Shown in pieces: positions 16,207-27,934 of a DNA stretch of 64,000 nt. The stretch lies in the NCBI RefSeq assembly GCF_963360655.1, contig NZ_OY725712.1, forward strand, positions 1,116,001 to 1,180,000, read 5' to 3'. Numbering within the stretch: position 1 is the first letter of the stretch; each line of letters opens with the position of its first letter. This DNA is from Collinsella aerofaciens. GTDB taxonomy: Bacteria > Actinomycetota > Coriobacteriia > Coriobacteriales > Coriobacteriaceae. Position numbers and translations under genes: made by a program. The notes beneath the pieces are model-generated. The model had not been told where the DNA came from and made no database searches. It saw only the letters and a program-made list of their open reading frames with translations.

Positions 16207-17436
16207 ATGGATCGAAACGAACTCGACCCCAGCGTCCCCAGCGCCACGGAGGTCAAGAAGATTCCCCTCATCATTAAAGTGTACGCCGTCCTGTGCATCC
16301 TGTCCGGCGTGGGCACACTCCCGTCGGTCGCCGTCTTTATGTGGCAGGTCATCACCGCACTCATTAACGGCAACGCCGCCGCTAAGCTCGGTGATAACAC
16401 CCTGGTCGCGGTTGGCCTTATCGTCGCCGGCATTATGCTCTCGGCGGCAAGCGCGATCATCTTGATCGTCTTTGGCCTGGACCTCATCAAGGACCAGCGG
16501 CGCAATGCCGCCCGCCTGTCTTACGTCCTCATCGCATTTACCGTCGTGGAGCTTTTAGTTGACGTGATGCTCCAGGGTATCGGACCCTTCCTGCTGCGCC
16601 CCGCCATTCAGCTCGGTATCCTCATTGCGCTGTCGGCCACCGTCGACCCCACGCTACGCCAGGAGCGCGAACTGCAGCGCCGTCTGCAAGAGATGCTCGA
16701 CCGCGATGCCGCCGCCGAGGGGATGCTCGGCCGCGACGAAACCGGCGAGGGCTACATCAAGCTCAACTACTTCAACCTGTTCTGGGTATTCTTCGTCTGC
16801 AGCGTGTTAGGTCTCATTCTCGAGGAAGTCTGGCATATGGTCGTCGTCGATCCCGGCGTCTATCAGGACCGGGCCGGTATGCTATTTGGCCCCTTTAGCC
16901 CCATCTACGGATTTGGCGCGGTGCTCATGACCATGGCGCTCAACCGCTTCTATAAACAGAATCCTCTGATCATTTTCCTGGTAAGTGCCCTGATCGGCGG
17001 CGCTTTCGAGGTGTTTGTAGGCTGGTTTATGCAGACCTCATTTGGCGTGGTGTCGTGGAGCTACTCGCACATGAAACTGTTCGGCATGCCCGACCCACTC
17101 GCCGTCCTTACGGGCGGACGCACCTGCACGGGCTTTGCCTGCCTGTGGGGCCTGGGTGGCCTTATCTGGATCAAGCTGCTGCTGCCGAGGCTGCTCAAGC
17201 TCATCAACATGATTCCGTGGAAGAGTCGCTACTCGGCCACCGTCATCTTTACCGTCATTATGCTGGTCGACGGCGTCATGACGCTGCAGTCGCTCGACTA
17301 CTGGTACCAGCGCGTCAACGGCACGGAGCCGGATATTCCCGTCGCGCAGTTCTACGGCAAGTATTTCGATAACGACTACATGGAGAACCGCTTCCAGAGC
17401 ATGACCATGAGCCCCAAGGATGCGACGCGCGTGTAG
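16207..17436 (+). CDS. CmpB-like multi-pass membrane protein (putative ABC-transporter type IV family)
   Basis: 409 residues. The N-terminal third has three or four membrane segments; the C-terminal half matches the family once named ABC_trans_CmpB: FFVCSVLGLILEEVWH, GMLFGPFSPIYGFGAV, and the RTCTGFACLWGLGGL segment. The biochemical role is unknown; in other gut bacteria such genes stand alone. RBS GAGAAAGG precedes ATG 16207. It is transcribed divergently from purF and converges on the MoaE-like gene. Confidence 0.75.
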   Translation: MDRNELDPSVPSATEVKKIPLIIKVYAVLCILSGVGTLPSVAVFMWQVITALINGNAAAKLGDNTLVAVGLIVAGIMLSAASAIILIVFGLDLIKDQRRNAARLSYVLIAFTVVELLVDVMLQGIGPFLLRPAIQLGILIALSATVDPTLRQERELQRRLQEMLDRDAAAEGMLGRDETGEGYIKLNYFNLFWVFFVCSVLGLILEEVWHMVVVDPGVYQDRAGMLFGPFSPIYGFGAVLMTMALNRFYKQNPLIIFLVSALIGGAFEVFVGWFMQTSFGVVSWSYSHMKLFGMPDPLAVLTGGRTCTGFACLWGLGGLIWIKLLLPRLLKLINMIPWKSRYSATVIFTVIMLVDGVMTLQSLDYWYQRVNGTEPDIPVAQFYGKYFDNDYMENRFQSMTMSPKDATRV

Positions 17437-17469
17437 CGCCACGCAATGCCGAGATTTTCCAACGCATAG

Positions 17470-17511
17470 AAAAGCCCGCTGGCAGACTGATTGAACTGCC
17501 AGTGGGCTTTT
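17470..17511. terminator. Bidirectional terminator between convergent genes
   Basis: AAAAGCCCGCTGGCAG (17470-17485) pairs with CTGCCAGTGGGCTTTT (17496-17511) with one mismatch. A- and T-runs flank it, so it can serve both converging genes. Confidence 0.88.
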
Positions 17512-17543
17512 GCTGTAGATGGACTCGAATTGATCGCAAGGTC

Positions 17544-17960
17544 CTATGCCTCGCGCTCGACCTCGCTCACACACTCATTTTTGATGGTGCCGACAAGCTT
17601 CTGAAGTGCGTCGACCACATGCGGGCGAATGTCTCCGCCAATGAGTACGAGCATGATGTCGTCGCCCGCGGTAAGCTCGCCGCTCGCCAGCCACACGCGC
17701 ACATAGCCGATACCCGGCATCGCGCGCGTTGCCTCGATAGCAGCCTGCACCTTTTCGGCATCGAAGCCAAACACCATGCCGCCCACCTTATGTCCAGGCG
17801 CCACACCATCTGTCTCGACCCCACGCACCTCGGACTTAGGCGTCGCACGCACCACGCCATTGTGTGTCAGGTACATCCCACAATCAGCCGCCGAAACATC
17901 GGCCTTGGCTTCGCGCAGCCAGGCATCAACCGAAGGCATCGATTTGCCACTTTCAAGCAT
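17544..17960 (-). CDS. MoaE-like domain protein, function uncertain
   Basis: 138 residues. The middle and end resemble molybdopterin synthase large subunit MoaE: AAIEATRAMPGIGYVRVWLASGEL followed by GDDIMLVLIGGDIRPHVVDALQKLV and KNECVSEVE, the positions where MoaE has its hydrophobic strand, HR-x-A helix and KKE motif. The canonical catalytic residues are only partly kept, and no other cofactor gene is nearby, so true molybdopterin synthase activity is doubtful. AAGGAG lies 5 bases before ATG 17960; ATG 17963 is also possible. Confidence 0.5.
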   Translation of the reverse strand: MLESGKSMPSVDAWLREAKADVSAADCGMYLTHNGVVRATPKSEVRGVETDGVAPGHKVGGMVFGFDAEKVQAAIEATRAMPGIGYVRVWLASGELTAGDDIMLVLIGGDIRPHVVDALQKLVGTIKNECVSEVEREA

Positions 17961-17983
17961 CATTTCTCCTTTTTACTGTCGTC

Positions 17984-18020
17984 GAGTAGCTCATTTGGGA
18001 CGGGGCTCTTTTAGCTACTC
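17984..18020. repeat. GGGACAG-family repeat with GAGTAGCT stem
   Basis: GAGTAGCT (17984-17991) and AGCTACTC (18013-18020) flank CATTTGGGACGGGGCTCTTTT. It is closest to the copy at 42442-42474. Confidence 0.75.
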
Positions 18021-18029
18021 TCGAACCAC

Positions 18030-19028
18030 TTATTCCTCGACCGGCGTGAGCACCATGACTGCGCGCGTATTGCTAAATGACAGCGAGCGGCAGGTCACAA
18101 GCGTTACGACCTTGGTTGTCGAAGCGGCACGATCGGCGGCATCACTCGCCACGGCAGAGGCACCGTCGAGCATCTCGGACAGGTAATTCTTCAGTCCGTC
18201 ATCGCCCTCAAAGTTGGGCGTGCGCGCCTTGGCATACGTGTCCTCGACCACCTTGGTCGCCAGCGGGCGCAACTTATACGTCGCATCGCGCGTGATATAG
18301 TACACGTATTCCATGCTGTCGAACGTCGCTTGATCGGTCGTATCCGAAATCACGTTGAACATCGAACCGTCGTTCATATGATGACCGTAAATCGTGGTCT
18401 GCTGATCCACCATGCCCGGCGCGGTGTCGTCGCTATCCAAGAAGATGGCTCCCGAGGCATTGGCGGTGCCGTCAAACAGCGTGTTGAGGTACTTGGAGTT
18501 GTTGTTGGTTTGCACCACGGGGTAGTTGATGTTAGTGCCGGGCGCGTAAATCCAACCAACAACCTCGGGATTTGTCTGGGCAAGCGCGTTGAAGTCGATA
18601 ATCGGCACGCCGCTGGCGTCCTTGTCGCTCACATATTGCTTTTCGATCTTTTGATACGACTCGCTCGCCTGCTTGTAGCCAATCTGCGCGTTGATAAAGA
18701 TGGCGGCAGCGGCAACGATCAGGCCAATGCCGATGATGATGAGCAGAATGGGAATGACGGAGCGGCGCTTTTTGCGCGGCGGCTCGGTATAGCTCGATGG
18801 CGCGGTATGCGCCGAAGAGCGAGGTGACTTCTTGGCCGTACTGTATGACGAAGGGCGATATGCAGCAGGTGTATCCTGACGGCGATGCTTCGCCGGCGTC
18901 ACAGGGCGCGGCGCGCGCGGTTGCTGAGGAGAGGATGTCCGACCCCGCTGCGGCGCGCGGGCCGCTCCCGACTTGGCTGGATCGGGAATCCGAGAAGCCG
19001 AAAAACGCTTTCCCTGATAGTCGGACAT
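18030..19028 (-). CDS. Class B-type sortase
   Basis: 332 residues. A long basic, Pro/Ser-rich cytoplasmic head (1-90), a membrane anchor (about 91-112), then the sortase barrel. Catalytic residues are visible: His in IYGHHMNDGSMF (215-224), Cys313 in TLVTCRS and Arg322 in NTRAVMVL. The GWIYAPGTNINYPVVQ start and the inserted segment before the Cys fit class B. It should attach a surface protein to peptidoglycan or pili; no substrate with a sorting signal is in the window. AAGGAG precedes ATG 19028. Confidence 0.85.
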   Translation of the reverse strand: MSDYQGKRFSASRIPDPAKSGAARAPQRGRTSSPQQPRAPRPVTPAKHRRQDTPAAYRPSSYSTAKKSPRSSAHTAPSSYTEPPRKKRRSVIPILLIIIGIGLIVAAAAIFINAQIGYKQASESYQKIEKQYVSDKDASGVPIIDFNALAQTNPEVVGWIYAPGTNINYPVVQTNNNSKYLNTLFDGTANASGAIFLDSDDTAPGMVDQQTTIYGHHMNDGSMFNVISDTTDQATFDSMEYVYYITRDATYKLRPLATKVVEDTYAKARTPNFEGDDGLKNYLSEMLDGASAVASDAADRAASTTKVVTLVTCRSLSFSNTRAVMVLTPVEE

Positions 19029-19064
19029 GGCTCTCCTTATGCTGCAAATGGACTGGCAGAGCGC

Positions 19065-19529
19065 TTAAGCGTCAGCCATCTCCTGCTTCATCTTCTCGAT
19101 AACCTTGCGGTACTCGGGGTCGCAGGCGCCCAGAATCTGCGTGGCGTAAATGGCAGCGTTCTTGGCACCGTTGATAGCCACACAGGCAACGGGCACGCCC
19201 GAAGGCATCTGCACCATCGACAGCAGCGAATCCATACCGCCCAGGTCACTCGTCTTCATAGGCACACCGATAACCGGCAGCGGCGTGAAAGCAGCCACGA
19301 CACCACCCAGGTGAGCGGCCTTGCCGGCGGCGGCGATAATCACTTTGATACCGCGATCGGCAGCAGTCGAAGCCCACTCATGGACCTTCGCCGGCGTGCG
19401 GTGTGCGCTCGCAATGACGAGCTCATAGGGCACACCAAGCGCCTCGAGCTCGGCGGTGCAGCCTTCCATAACGCCCAGATCGGACTTGGAACCCATGATG
19501 ATCCCGACAACCGGCTTTTGATCTGCCAT
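19065..19529 (-). CDS. purE: N5-carboxyaminoimidazole ribonucleotide mutase
   Basis: 154 residues, class I PurE: VVGIIMGSKSDLGVM, ASAHRTPAKVHEWA, AAAGKAAHLGGVVA and TPLPVIGVPM are the conserved active-site segments. It moves the carboxyl group to form CAIR. AGGAGGT lies 8 bases before ATG 19529; the in-frame TTG at 19535 is less likely. No purK is adjacent. Confidence 0.96.
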   Translation of the reverse strand: MADQKPVVGIIMGSKSDLGVMEGCTAELEALGVPYELVIASAHRTPAKVHEWASTAADRGIKVIIAAAGKAAHLGGVVAAFTPLPVIGVPMKTSDLGGMDSLLSMVQMPSGVPVACVAINGAKNAAIYATQILGACDPEYRKVIEKMKQEMADA

Positions 19530-19623
19530 AAACAAAGACCTCCTGTTGAGAACGGCGACGCGGCGGATCCGCGACCCTTAACTACTGAGAGTAGTATAGC
19601 TGCTCCCGTCCCTGCGGTCTGTG

Positions 19624-19713
19624 GGTGCTCTGCGGCGGCCCGGTGTTTTCATCTTCACTCCGGTTGCTGCGCAAAGTCGTTCAGATGAAAACACCGGGCC
19701 GCCGCAGAGCACC
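19624..19713. repeat. Long hairpin element 1 (31-bp perfect stem)
   Basis: 19624-19654 and 19683-19713 are exact reverse complements over 31 bases (GGTGCTCTGCGG... with ...CCGCAGAGCACC). The 28-base loop, read on the minus strand, is GAACGACTTTGCGCAGCAAC followed by CGGAGTGA, which resembles the loop of the element at 19873-19957. It lies upstream of purE. Confidence 0.92.
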
Positions 19714-19761
19714 TTCGACCTACCGGGGATTGCCATGACGTACGTTGGCTGAAATATTAAC

Positions 19762-19797
19762 GTGGGATCCGCCGTTCGAACGAACGGCGGATCCCAC
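19762..19797. repeat. 17-bp perfect palindrome downstream of carB
   Basis: GTGGGATCCGCCGTTCG (19762-19778), AA, then its exact complement (19781-19797). Its core TCCGCCGTTC/GAACGGCGGA recurs in the 3' end of carA at 23451-23474. Confidence 0.9.
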
Positions 19798-19872
19798 ACT
19801 CACTTTTTATTCAGCCCTAGTCATCGCGCAAAGCCCCTTCGGCAGCACACGGTGCAGCCAAGTCACCGCAGT

Positions 19873-19957
19873 CCGGGGCGGAGGGGGCCGAATTTGCCAC
19901 TGAGCGACTCTGCTTGCAGCCGGAGCGAAGGGGGAAACTCGGCCCCCTCCGCCCCGG
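19873..19957. repeat. Long hairpin element 2 (19-bp perfect GC stem)
   Basis: CCGGGGCGGAGGGGGCCGA (19873-19891) pairs exactly with 19939-19957. The 47-base loop contains GAGCGACTCTGCTTGCAGCC then GGAGCGAAG, similar to the minus-strand loop of element 1. It sits 15 bases beyond the carB stop and is a possible terminator without a T-run. Confidence 0.92.
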
Positions 19958-19971
19958 CCGGACAGGTCACA

Positions 19972-23286
<3,315 letters not shown>

Positions 23287-23384
23287 GTTTAAAACCTCCT
23301 AGAGAGGCTGACTCAATGTTTTGGAAAAGTCAGCGAGGGTGCAACTGGTGCATCAGGTTGCCGTGATGCGAGGGCGCGCTGGGC

Positions 23385-24890
23385 TTATGCCCGCGCGTCC
23401 GAAGCAGAACGGCAAGATGATGTGCCAGATGCAGCCGCAGCGTCGACCGGTCCGCCGTTCGGTAGAACGGCGGAACCATCGTCAGCAAAGTTCCAGCCGG
23501 CAAGGCGGTCCTTCGCGGTGTCGATGTCCAGGTAGTTCTCCTCGCCGTCCATGAGTCGCGTAAAGGCGGTGAAGAGATAGTGGGCATCGGTGGGGCCGGG
23601 CGAGGCCTCGGGATGGTACTGAACCGAGAAGCACGGGGCGTCGAGCAGCTGGATGCCCTCGGCGGTGCCGTCGTTGAGGTTCACGTGCGTCAGGCGAATA
23701 CGGCCGAAGCGCTCGTTCATCACGACCGGCGCGATGCCGCGACGCACCCAGGCGCGCAGGTCGCCATCGGCCGCATGCTCGGCCTCGCCGCCGGAAAGCT
23801 CCGGGATCAGTTTGCCCAGACTGGGGAACAACAGGCCAAAGCCGTGGTTTTGCGCGGTGATCTCCACGCGACGGCTCACCAGGTTCATAACCGGCTGGTT
23901 ACCGCCACGGTGACCGAATTTAAGCTTTTCCATTTGGGCACCGCACGCCAAGCTGATCATCTGGTGACCAAGGCAAATGCCAAAGATCGGCACCTTGCCG
24001 ATCAGCCGCTGCACCTGCTCGTAGGTCTCCACCACGGCATCGGGGTCGCCGGGGCCGTTGGATAAAAAGACGCCGTCGGGATTCATGTCGAGCACCTCAC
24101 CCGCGGGCGTATCCCACGGCACGACAGTAAGGTCGCAGCCGGCACGGACCAGACCCTCCAGGATGCCGCGCTTGACGCCGCAGTCGTAGGCGACCACGTT
24201 GTGGCGGGAAGGAGCGGCAGGGGCAAGCGCAAAGTCATGCGTAGCAGGCAGATCGCTCGCGGCAAAAGTGTGGGGCTCAGAGCAGCTCACGGTCTTGACC
24301 AGGTTCTCGCCCACCAGCGTCGGCGCGGTGGCCAGACGCTCGGCAAGCTCGTCGACGTCAAAGATTTCCGTCGAGATAATGCCCATCTTGGAGCCGTTGT
24401 CGCGCAGGTGGCGCACAAGAGCGCGGGTGTCGACGCCCTCGATAGCGACGATGCCGTGGGCACGCAGGTACTCCGGCACGCTGACGGCCGAGCGCCAGTT
24501 GGAAGGCGTGGCGCACATGTCGCGGACGATCATGCCACGCATGGCGGGAGCGCTCGCGGGGCGGGCGGTATCACCGGGGAAGGCCGACTGGACGTCGGTC
24601 TCGTCGATACCGTAGTTACCGATCTGCGGATAGGTCATGGTTACGATTTGGCCGGCATAGCTCGGGTCGGTCATGACCTCAAAGTAGCCCTCAAGCGAGG
24701 TGTTGAAGCAGACCTCGCCGGTCGCGGTACCCTCGGCACCGCATGCACGGCCATAAAAAATGGTCCCATCCTCAAGGTACAGGATGCAGGGACCGCAGGT
24801 GCCCTTGCTGGTTTTGGCCAGCATGCGCTGGCAAAGCTCGCTGGGCGCGAAGGTGCGGGCAGCAGTGCCCGCAGTATGGTTGTTCGCCAT
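23385..24890 (-). CDS. carA: Carbamoyl-phosphate synthase small subunit, with insertion and C-terminal tail
   Basis: 501 residues, about 120 longer than usual. The N-terminal domain (LEDGTIFYGRACGAEG, GVDTRALVRHLR) and class I glutaminase (Cys306 in FGICLGHQ, His426 and Glu428 in YHPEASPGP) are intact. Between QNHGF (347-351) and RLTHVNL (398-404) there are about 35 residues more than in E. coli, and after residue 450 a tail of about 50 residues follows. The tail region includes a DNA palindrome (23451-23474) like one downstream of carB. GAAGGAG precedes ATG 24890. It supplies ammonia to CarB. Confidence 0.95.
   Translation of the reverse strand: MANNHTAGTAARTFAPSELCQRMLAKTSKGTCGPCILYLEDGTIFYGRACGAEGTATGEVCFNTSLEGYFEVMTDPSYAGQIVTMTYPQIGNYGIDETDVQSAFPGDTARPASAPAMRGMIVRDMCATPSNWRSAVSVPEYLRAHGIVAIEGVDTRALVRHLRDNGSKMGIISTEIFDVDELAERLATAPTLVGENLVKTVSCSEPHTFAASDLPATHDFALAPAAPSRHNVVAYDCGVKRGILEGLVRAGCDLTVVPWDTPAGEVLDMNPDGVFLSNGPGDPDAVVETYEQVQRLIGKVPIFGICLGHQMISLACGAQMEKLKFGHRGGNQPVMNLVSRRVEITAQNHGFGLLFPSLGKLIPELSGGEAEHAADGDLRAWVRRGIAPVVMNERFGRIRLTHVNLNDGTAEGIQLLDAPCFSVQYHPEASPGPTDAHYLFTAFTRLMDGEENYLDIDTAKDRLAGWNFADDGSAVLPNGGPVDAAAASGTSSCRSASDARA
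23451..23474. repeat. Palindrome in the 3' coding end of carA
   Basis: TCCGCCGTTC (23451-23460), GGTA, GAACGGCGGA (23465-23474). The same arms form the core of 19762-19797 on the other side of carB. Confidence 0.75.
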
Positions 24891-24901
24891 AATTCTCCTT
24901 C

Positions 24902-24962
24902 CCGGTCTCTCCGGACCGGCTTAAAGGTTGGTAGTTAGGCCTTGCGGTATTTTAACCGCAAG
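24902..24962 (-). promoter_or_regulatory. Two dyads in the carA leader
   Basis: CCGGTC/GACCGG (24902-24907 with 24914-24919) lies just upstream of the carA ribosome binding site, and CTTGCGGT/ACCGCAAG (24941-24948 with 24955-24962) encloses a TAAAAT-like -10 on the minus strand. The second could be an operator or an attenuator stem for carAB. I do not recognise a PyrR or ArgR site. Confidence 0.35.
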
Positions 24963-25047
24963 TATGCGCCATGGCGTTAATTTCATCGAAATGTTTACGA
25001 AATGATAATTATGACTTTCTATGCATAATGTTTTTTAATCCCGTCCC

Positions 25048-25088
25048 AAAAAATCATCCCGCGGGGCTTGTGGCTCACGCGGGATGAT
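25048..25088 (-). terminator. Terminator before carA
   Basis: ATCATCCCGCG (25053-25063) pairs with 25078-25088; on the minus strand six T residues follow. It ends the 25095-26060 transcript. Confidence 0.88.
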
Positions 25089-25094
25089 GGCGTC

Positions 25095-26060
25095 TTATTT
25101 TTTCTTGTCCTGCTCCAGCAGTTCGGACGGTGTGCGATCGGGCTTGCCGCCGCGGAAAATCTCGCGGCCATGCAGACGATGCTCCAGATCGCGCTCGGCC
25201 TTTTCCTCGTCAATCTTGGTCTGGCTCACCACCGGGTCCTCAATCAACGACGACACCGAGTTCACCTGCTTCTGAATGCGCTCGGCGATGGTGTCGTCCA
25301 TACTCACGATGCGCATCTTCCAGTCGATACTCGTGGCGTTGGATGAGCTCTTGGTCCACACGAACGTCAAAATGGCGCTCTGGTGGCCGCGCGCGGGGAA
25401 CATGCCAAAGAAGGAATCGTGCTGAATGTTGCTATCCTCGTCGATATAGGCGTGAACGTTATACACCACGCGGTCGATCTTATCGTTGAGCAACGCGTTG
25501 GTCGCAAGCGCCGCGGCCTGGATCTGCCCGTTGGACAGCAGCTCGAGCTCGTTGGCAGACGATGTGTCCAACACCGTCACCTCGACCGTGCCCGTGCGTT
25601 CATCGGCTTCATCGACGGTAAAATCGAGCGGGAACTGCGTAAAGCCGTTACCCCACTCAAGGCCACCCTTGAGCGCGGTCGAAACGGTATCGACCGAAAC
25701 GCTCTCGGACAGGTTGGCGGTGTTCAGACGACGCATCACGCCGTAGCCAATCTGCATGCCCACGATCAGCACCAAAATACCGATGACCACGGCCATCGCG
25801 GTCTTCGTAATGGTATGGCTCACCTGCGAGCCCGAAGGATCGTCCTCGGACAGCGGGTCGATATGTTTTGCCTGGCTCGCGCGGTCCTCGCTGCGCAGCT
25901 GCGCTAGCGCCGCTTTATCACCGCGCTTGGCCGCAGCCTCCTTCTCACGCATGCGCTCGGTACGCTTTTTGGCGAGCGTGGGATCCAAGACACCGGATGC
26001 ATCGATTTCGGAGAATAACTCCGTCACTTCTTCCGGAGTCAAAGGGTTCTTGTCAGCCAT
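25095..26060 (-). CDS. Unknown single-pass membrane protein
   Basis: 321 residues. A charged N-terminal region (1-85, Lys/Glu/Ala rich, probably coiled), a membrane segment AMAVVIGILVLIVGMQIGYG (about 88-108), then an extracytoplasmic domain of about 190 residues with alternating beta-like segments (TGTVEVTVLDTSS, RVVYNVHAYID, SAILTFVWTKS) and a charged tail. I do not recognise a family. RBS AGGAAG precedes ATG 26060. It lies 19 bases downstream of the ABC exporter gene on the same strand and is probably co-transcribed with it. Confidence 0.8.
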   Translation of the reverse strand: MADKNPLTPEEVTELFSEIDASGVLDPTLAKKRTERMREKEAAAKRGDKAALAQLRSEDRASQAKHIDPLSEDDPSGSQVSHTITKTAMAVVIGILVLIVGMQIGYGVMRRLNTANLSESVSVDTVSTALKGGLEWGNGFTQFPLDFTVDEADERTGTVEVTVLDTSSANELELLSNGQIQAAALATNALLNDKIDRVVYNVHAYIDEDSNIQHDSFFGMFPARGHQSAILTFVWTKSSSNATSIDWKMRIVSMDDTIAERIQKQVNSVSSLIEDPVVSQTKIDEEKAERDLEHRLHGREIFRGGKPDRTPSELLEQDKKK

Positions 26061-26079
26061 AAACTTCCTGTCATATCAA

Positions 26080-27852
26080 TCAGTCGAGCTCGTGCGCACG
26101 CGCACCTTCGAACTGCATTCGATAGTAACGGGCATAGGTGCCGCCACGGGCGAGAAGCTCCTCGTGCGTGCCACGCTCCACAACGCGACCATGCTCAACG
26201 GTCGCAATCTCATCGGCGTGCTTAATGGTCGAGAGACGATGGGCGATGATGATCGTGGTGCGGCCGCGTGCCAGCTCTTCGAGCGACTCCTGCACCGCCT
26301 CCTCGCTCTCGTTATCCAAAGCACTCGTCGCCTCATCCAAAATAAGGATCTTGGGGTTCTTGAGAAACACGCGCGCGATGGCAACGCGCTGCTTCTGTCC
26401 GCCCGAAAGACGGCTGCCGCGCTCGCCCACCACGGTGTCGTAGCCCTGCGGAAGCGACTCGATAAAGGCATCGATGTTGGCGCGACGGGCGGCCTCGGCG
26501 ATCTCTTCCGCCGTAGCGCCCGGCTTGCCGTAGGCGATGTTCTCGCCAATCGTACCGTCAAACAGATAGACATCCTGCTGCACCAGGCCGATGGCGCGGC
26601 GCAGGCTCTGCTGCGTCACATCGCGCACGTCCTGACCGTCGATGCTAATGGATCCGGTAGCCACGTCATAAAAGCGCGGCAGCAGCGAACAGGTCGTGGA
26701 CTTGCCGCCGCCCGAAGGGCCAACCAAAGCGATGGTCTGCCCGGGCTTGATGGACAGGTCCATATGGTCGATAACGGGACGCTCGTCGGCATAGCCCTCG
26801 CCCAGCTCAACGTCCTCGTAGTTAAAGCACACGTCGTGATACTCCACGGCGCCGGCAGTCACCTGCAGATCAGTGGCGCCCGGCTTGTCCTGGATATCCG
26901 GCGCGGTCGAGAGCACCTCGTCCATACGCTTAAAGCCGGCGATAGCCTTCTGATACGTTTCGGCCGAATTGACGAGCGTCTCAAGCGGCGTGCAGAACAG
27001 CGAAATATAGAGTGCAAAGGTCGCCATATCGACCGCCTGTAGCTGTCCCTGGGCGACCAGCCAGCCGCCCAGCAGCACCACGATCACATAGAGCACACCC
27101 GAGAGCAGGCCATACGTCGCGGTATAGACGCCCATGGCGTGATACATGTTCTCCTTGGACGAAAGATAGCGATTGTTGGAGGCGCGGAACTTGAAGCGTT
27201 CGGTCTCCTCGTTGGCAAAGCTCTTGACCACGCGCATGCCCGCCAGCGAATCCTGCAGCTGCGCATTGATGCCGCTGATCTTTTTGCGGTTGTCGCTAAA
27301 GACCTCGCGCATACGCATGTTTTGCCAAAACATGATGACCGCAAACGCCGCCGTCACCACGGCCATGGCGAGCGCCAGCACCGGGGCGATGGTAAAGAGG
27401 ATCACAAACGAGCCGATAATCTCGATGCCGCAGATGATGATCCACTCGGGCACGTGGTGCGCCGCCTCGCAGATATCGAACAGGTCGTTGACCACGCGGC
27501 TCATCATGTCGCCGGAGCTGTTGCGGTCGAAGTACGCAAAGCTAAAGCGCTCATACTGGTCGAACAGGTCCTCGCGCATTTTGGACTCCATGCGCGCACC
27601 CATCACGTGACCCCAATAGCTCACAAAGTAGCGGCAGGCGCAGCGGACGGCATACATCAGCACCAAGCCCACCGCGATCATGCCGAGCGCCTGCATAATG
27701 GCAGCCTGACCCTGAGTAAATAGCCCACCGGTCAAATTGCGCAGGATAATGGGGAACGCCAGGTCAATGGCGGCAAGCACCAGAGCACAAACAGTATCAG
27801 CAACAAAAAGCCCCATCTGGGGCTTGTAGTACGAAAGAAACCTCTTCAGCAT
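26080..27852 (-). CDS. ABC exporter, fused membrane and ATPase domains
   Basis: 590 residues, a half-size exporter of the MsbA/LmrA type. Six membrane segments (1-310) precede the nucleotide-binding domain: Walker A VGPSGGGKST, signature RLSGGQKQR, Walker B ILILDEATSALD, and the H-loop IIAHRLSTI. It should function as a homodimer moving drugs, lipids or peptides outwards; substrate unknown. GAGGA precedes ATG 27852. The unknown membrane protein downstream may be a partner. Confidence 0.92.
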   Translation of the reverse strand: MLKRFLSYYKPQMGLFVADTVCALVLAAIDLAFPIILRNLTGGLFTQGQAAIMQALGMIAVGLVLMYAVRCACRYFVSYWGHVMGARMESKMREDLFDQYERFSFAYFDRNSSGDMMSRVVNDLFDICEAAHHVPEWIIICGIEIIGSFVILFTIAPVLALAMAVVTAAFAVIMFWQNMRMREVFSDNRKKISGINAQLQDSLAGMRVVKSFANEETERFKFRASNNRYLSSKENMYHAMGVYTATYGLLSGVLYVIVVLLGGWLVAQGQLQAVDMATFALYISLFCTPLETLVNSAETYQKAIAGFKRMDEVLSTAPDIQDKPGATDLQVTAGAVEYHDVCFNYEDVELGEGYADERPVIDHMDLSIKPGQTIALVGPSGGGKSTTCSLLPRFYDVATGSISIDGQDVRDVTQQSLRRAIGLVQQDVYLFDGTIGENIAYGKPGATAEEIAEAARRANIDAFIESLPQGYDTVVGERGSRLSGGQKQRVAIARVFLKNPKILILDEATSALDNESEEAVQESLEELARGRTTIIIAHRLSTIKHADEIATVEHGRVVERGTHEELLARGGTYARYYRMQFEGARAHELD

Positions 27853-27883
27853 GTGATCCTCAAAGAAATATCAGCAACGTAAG

Positions 27884-27922
27884 GCCCTGGGACAAAGCAA
27901 TCAGTAGTACTTGTCCCAGGGC
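27884..27922. repeat. GGGACA hairpin downstream of the Nudix gene
   Basis: GCCCTGGGACAA (27884-27895) and its exact complement (27911-27922) with a 15-base loop. It lies 12 bases after the Nudix stop and could act as a weak terminator. Confidence 0.75.
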
Positions 27923-27934
27923 TATCCCCACTCG

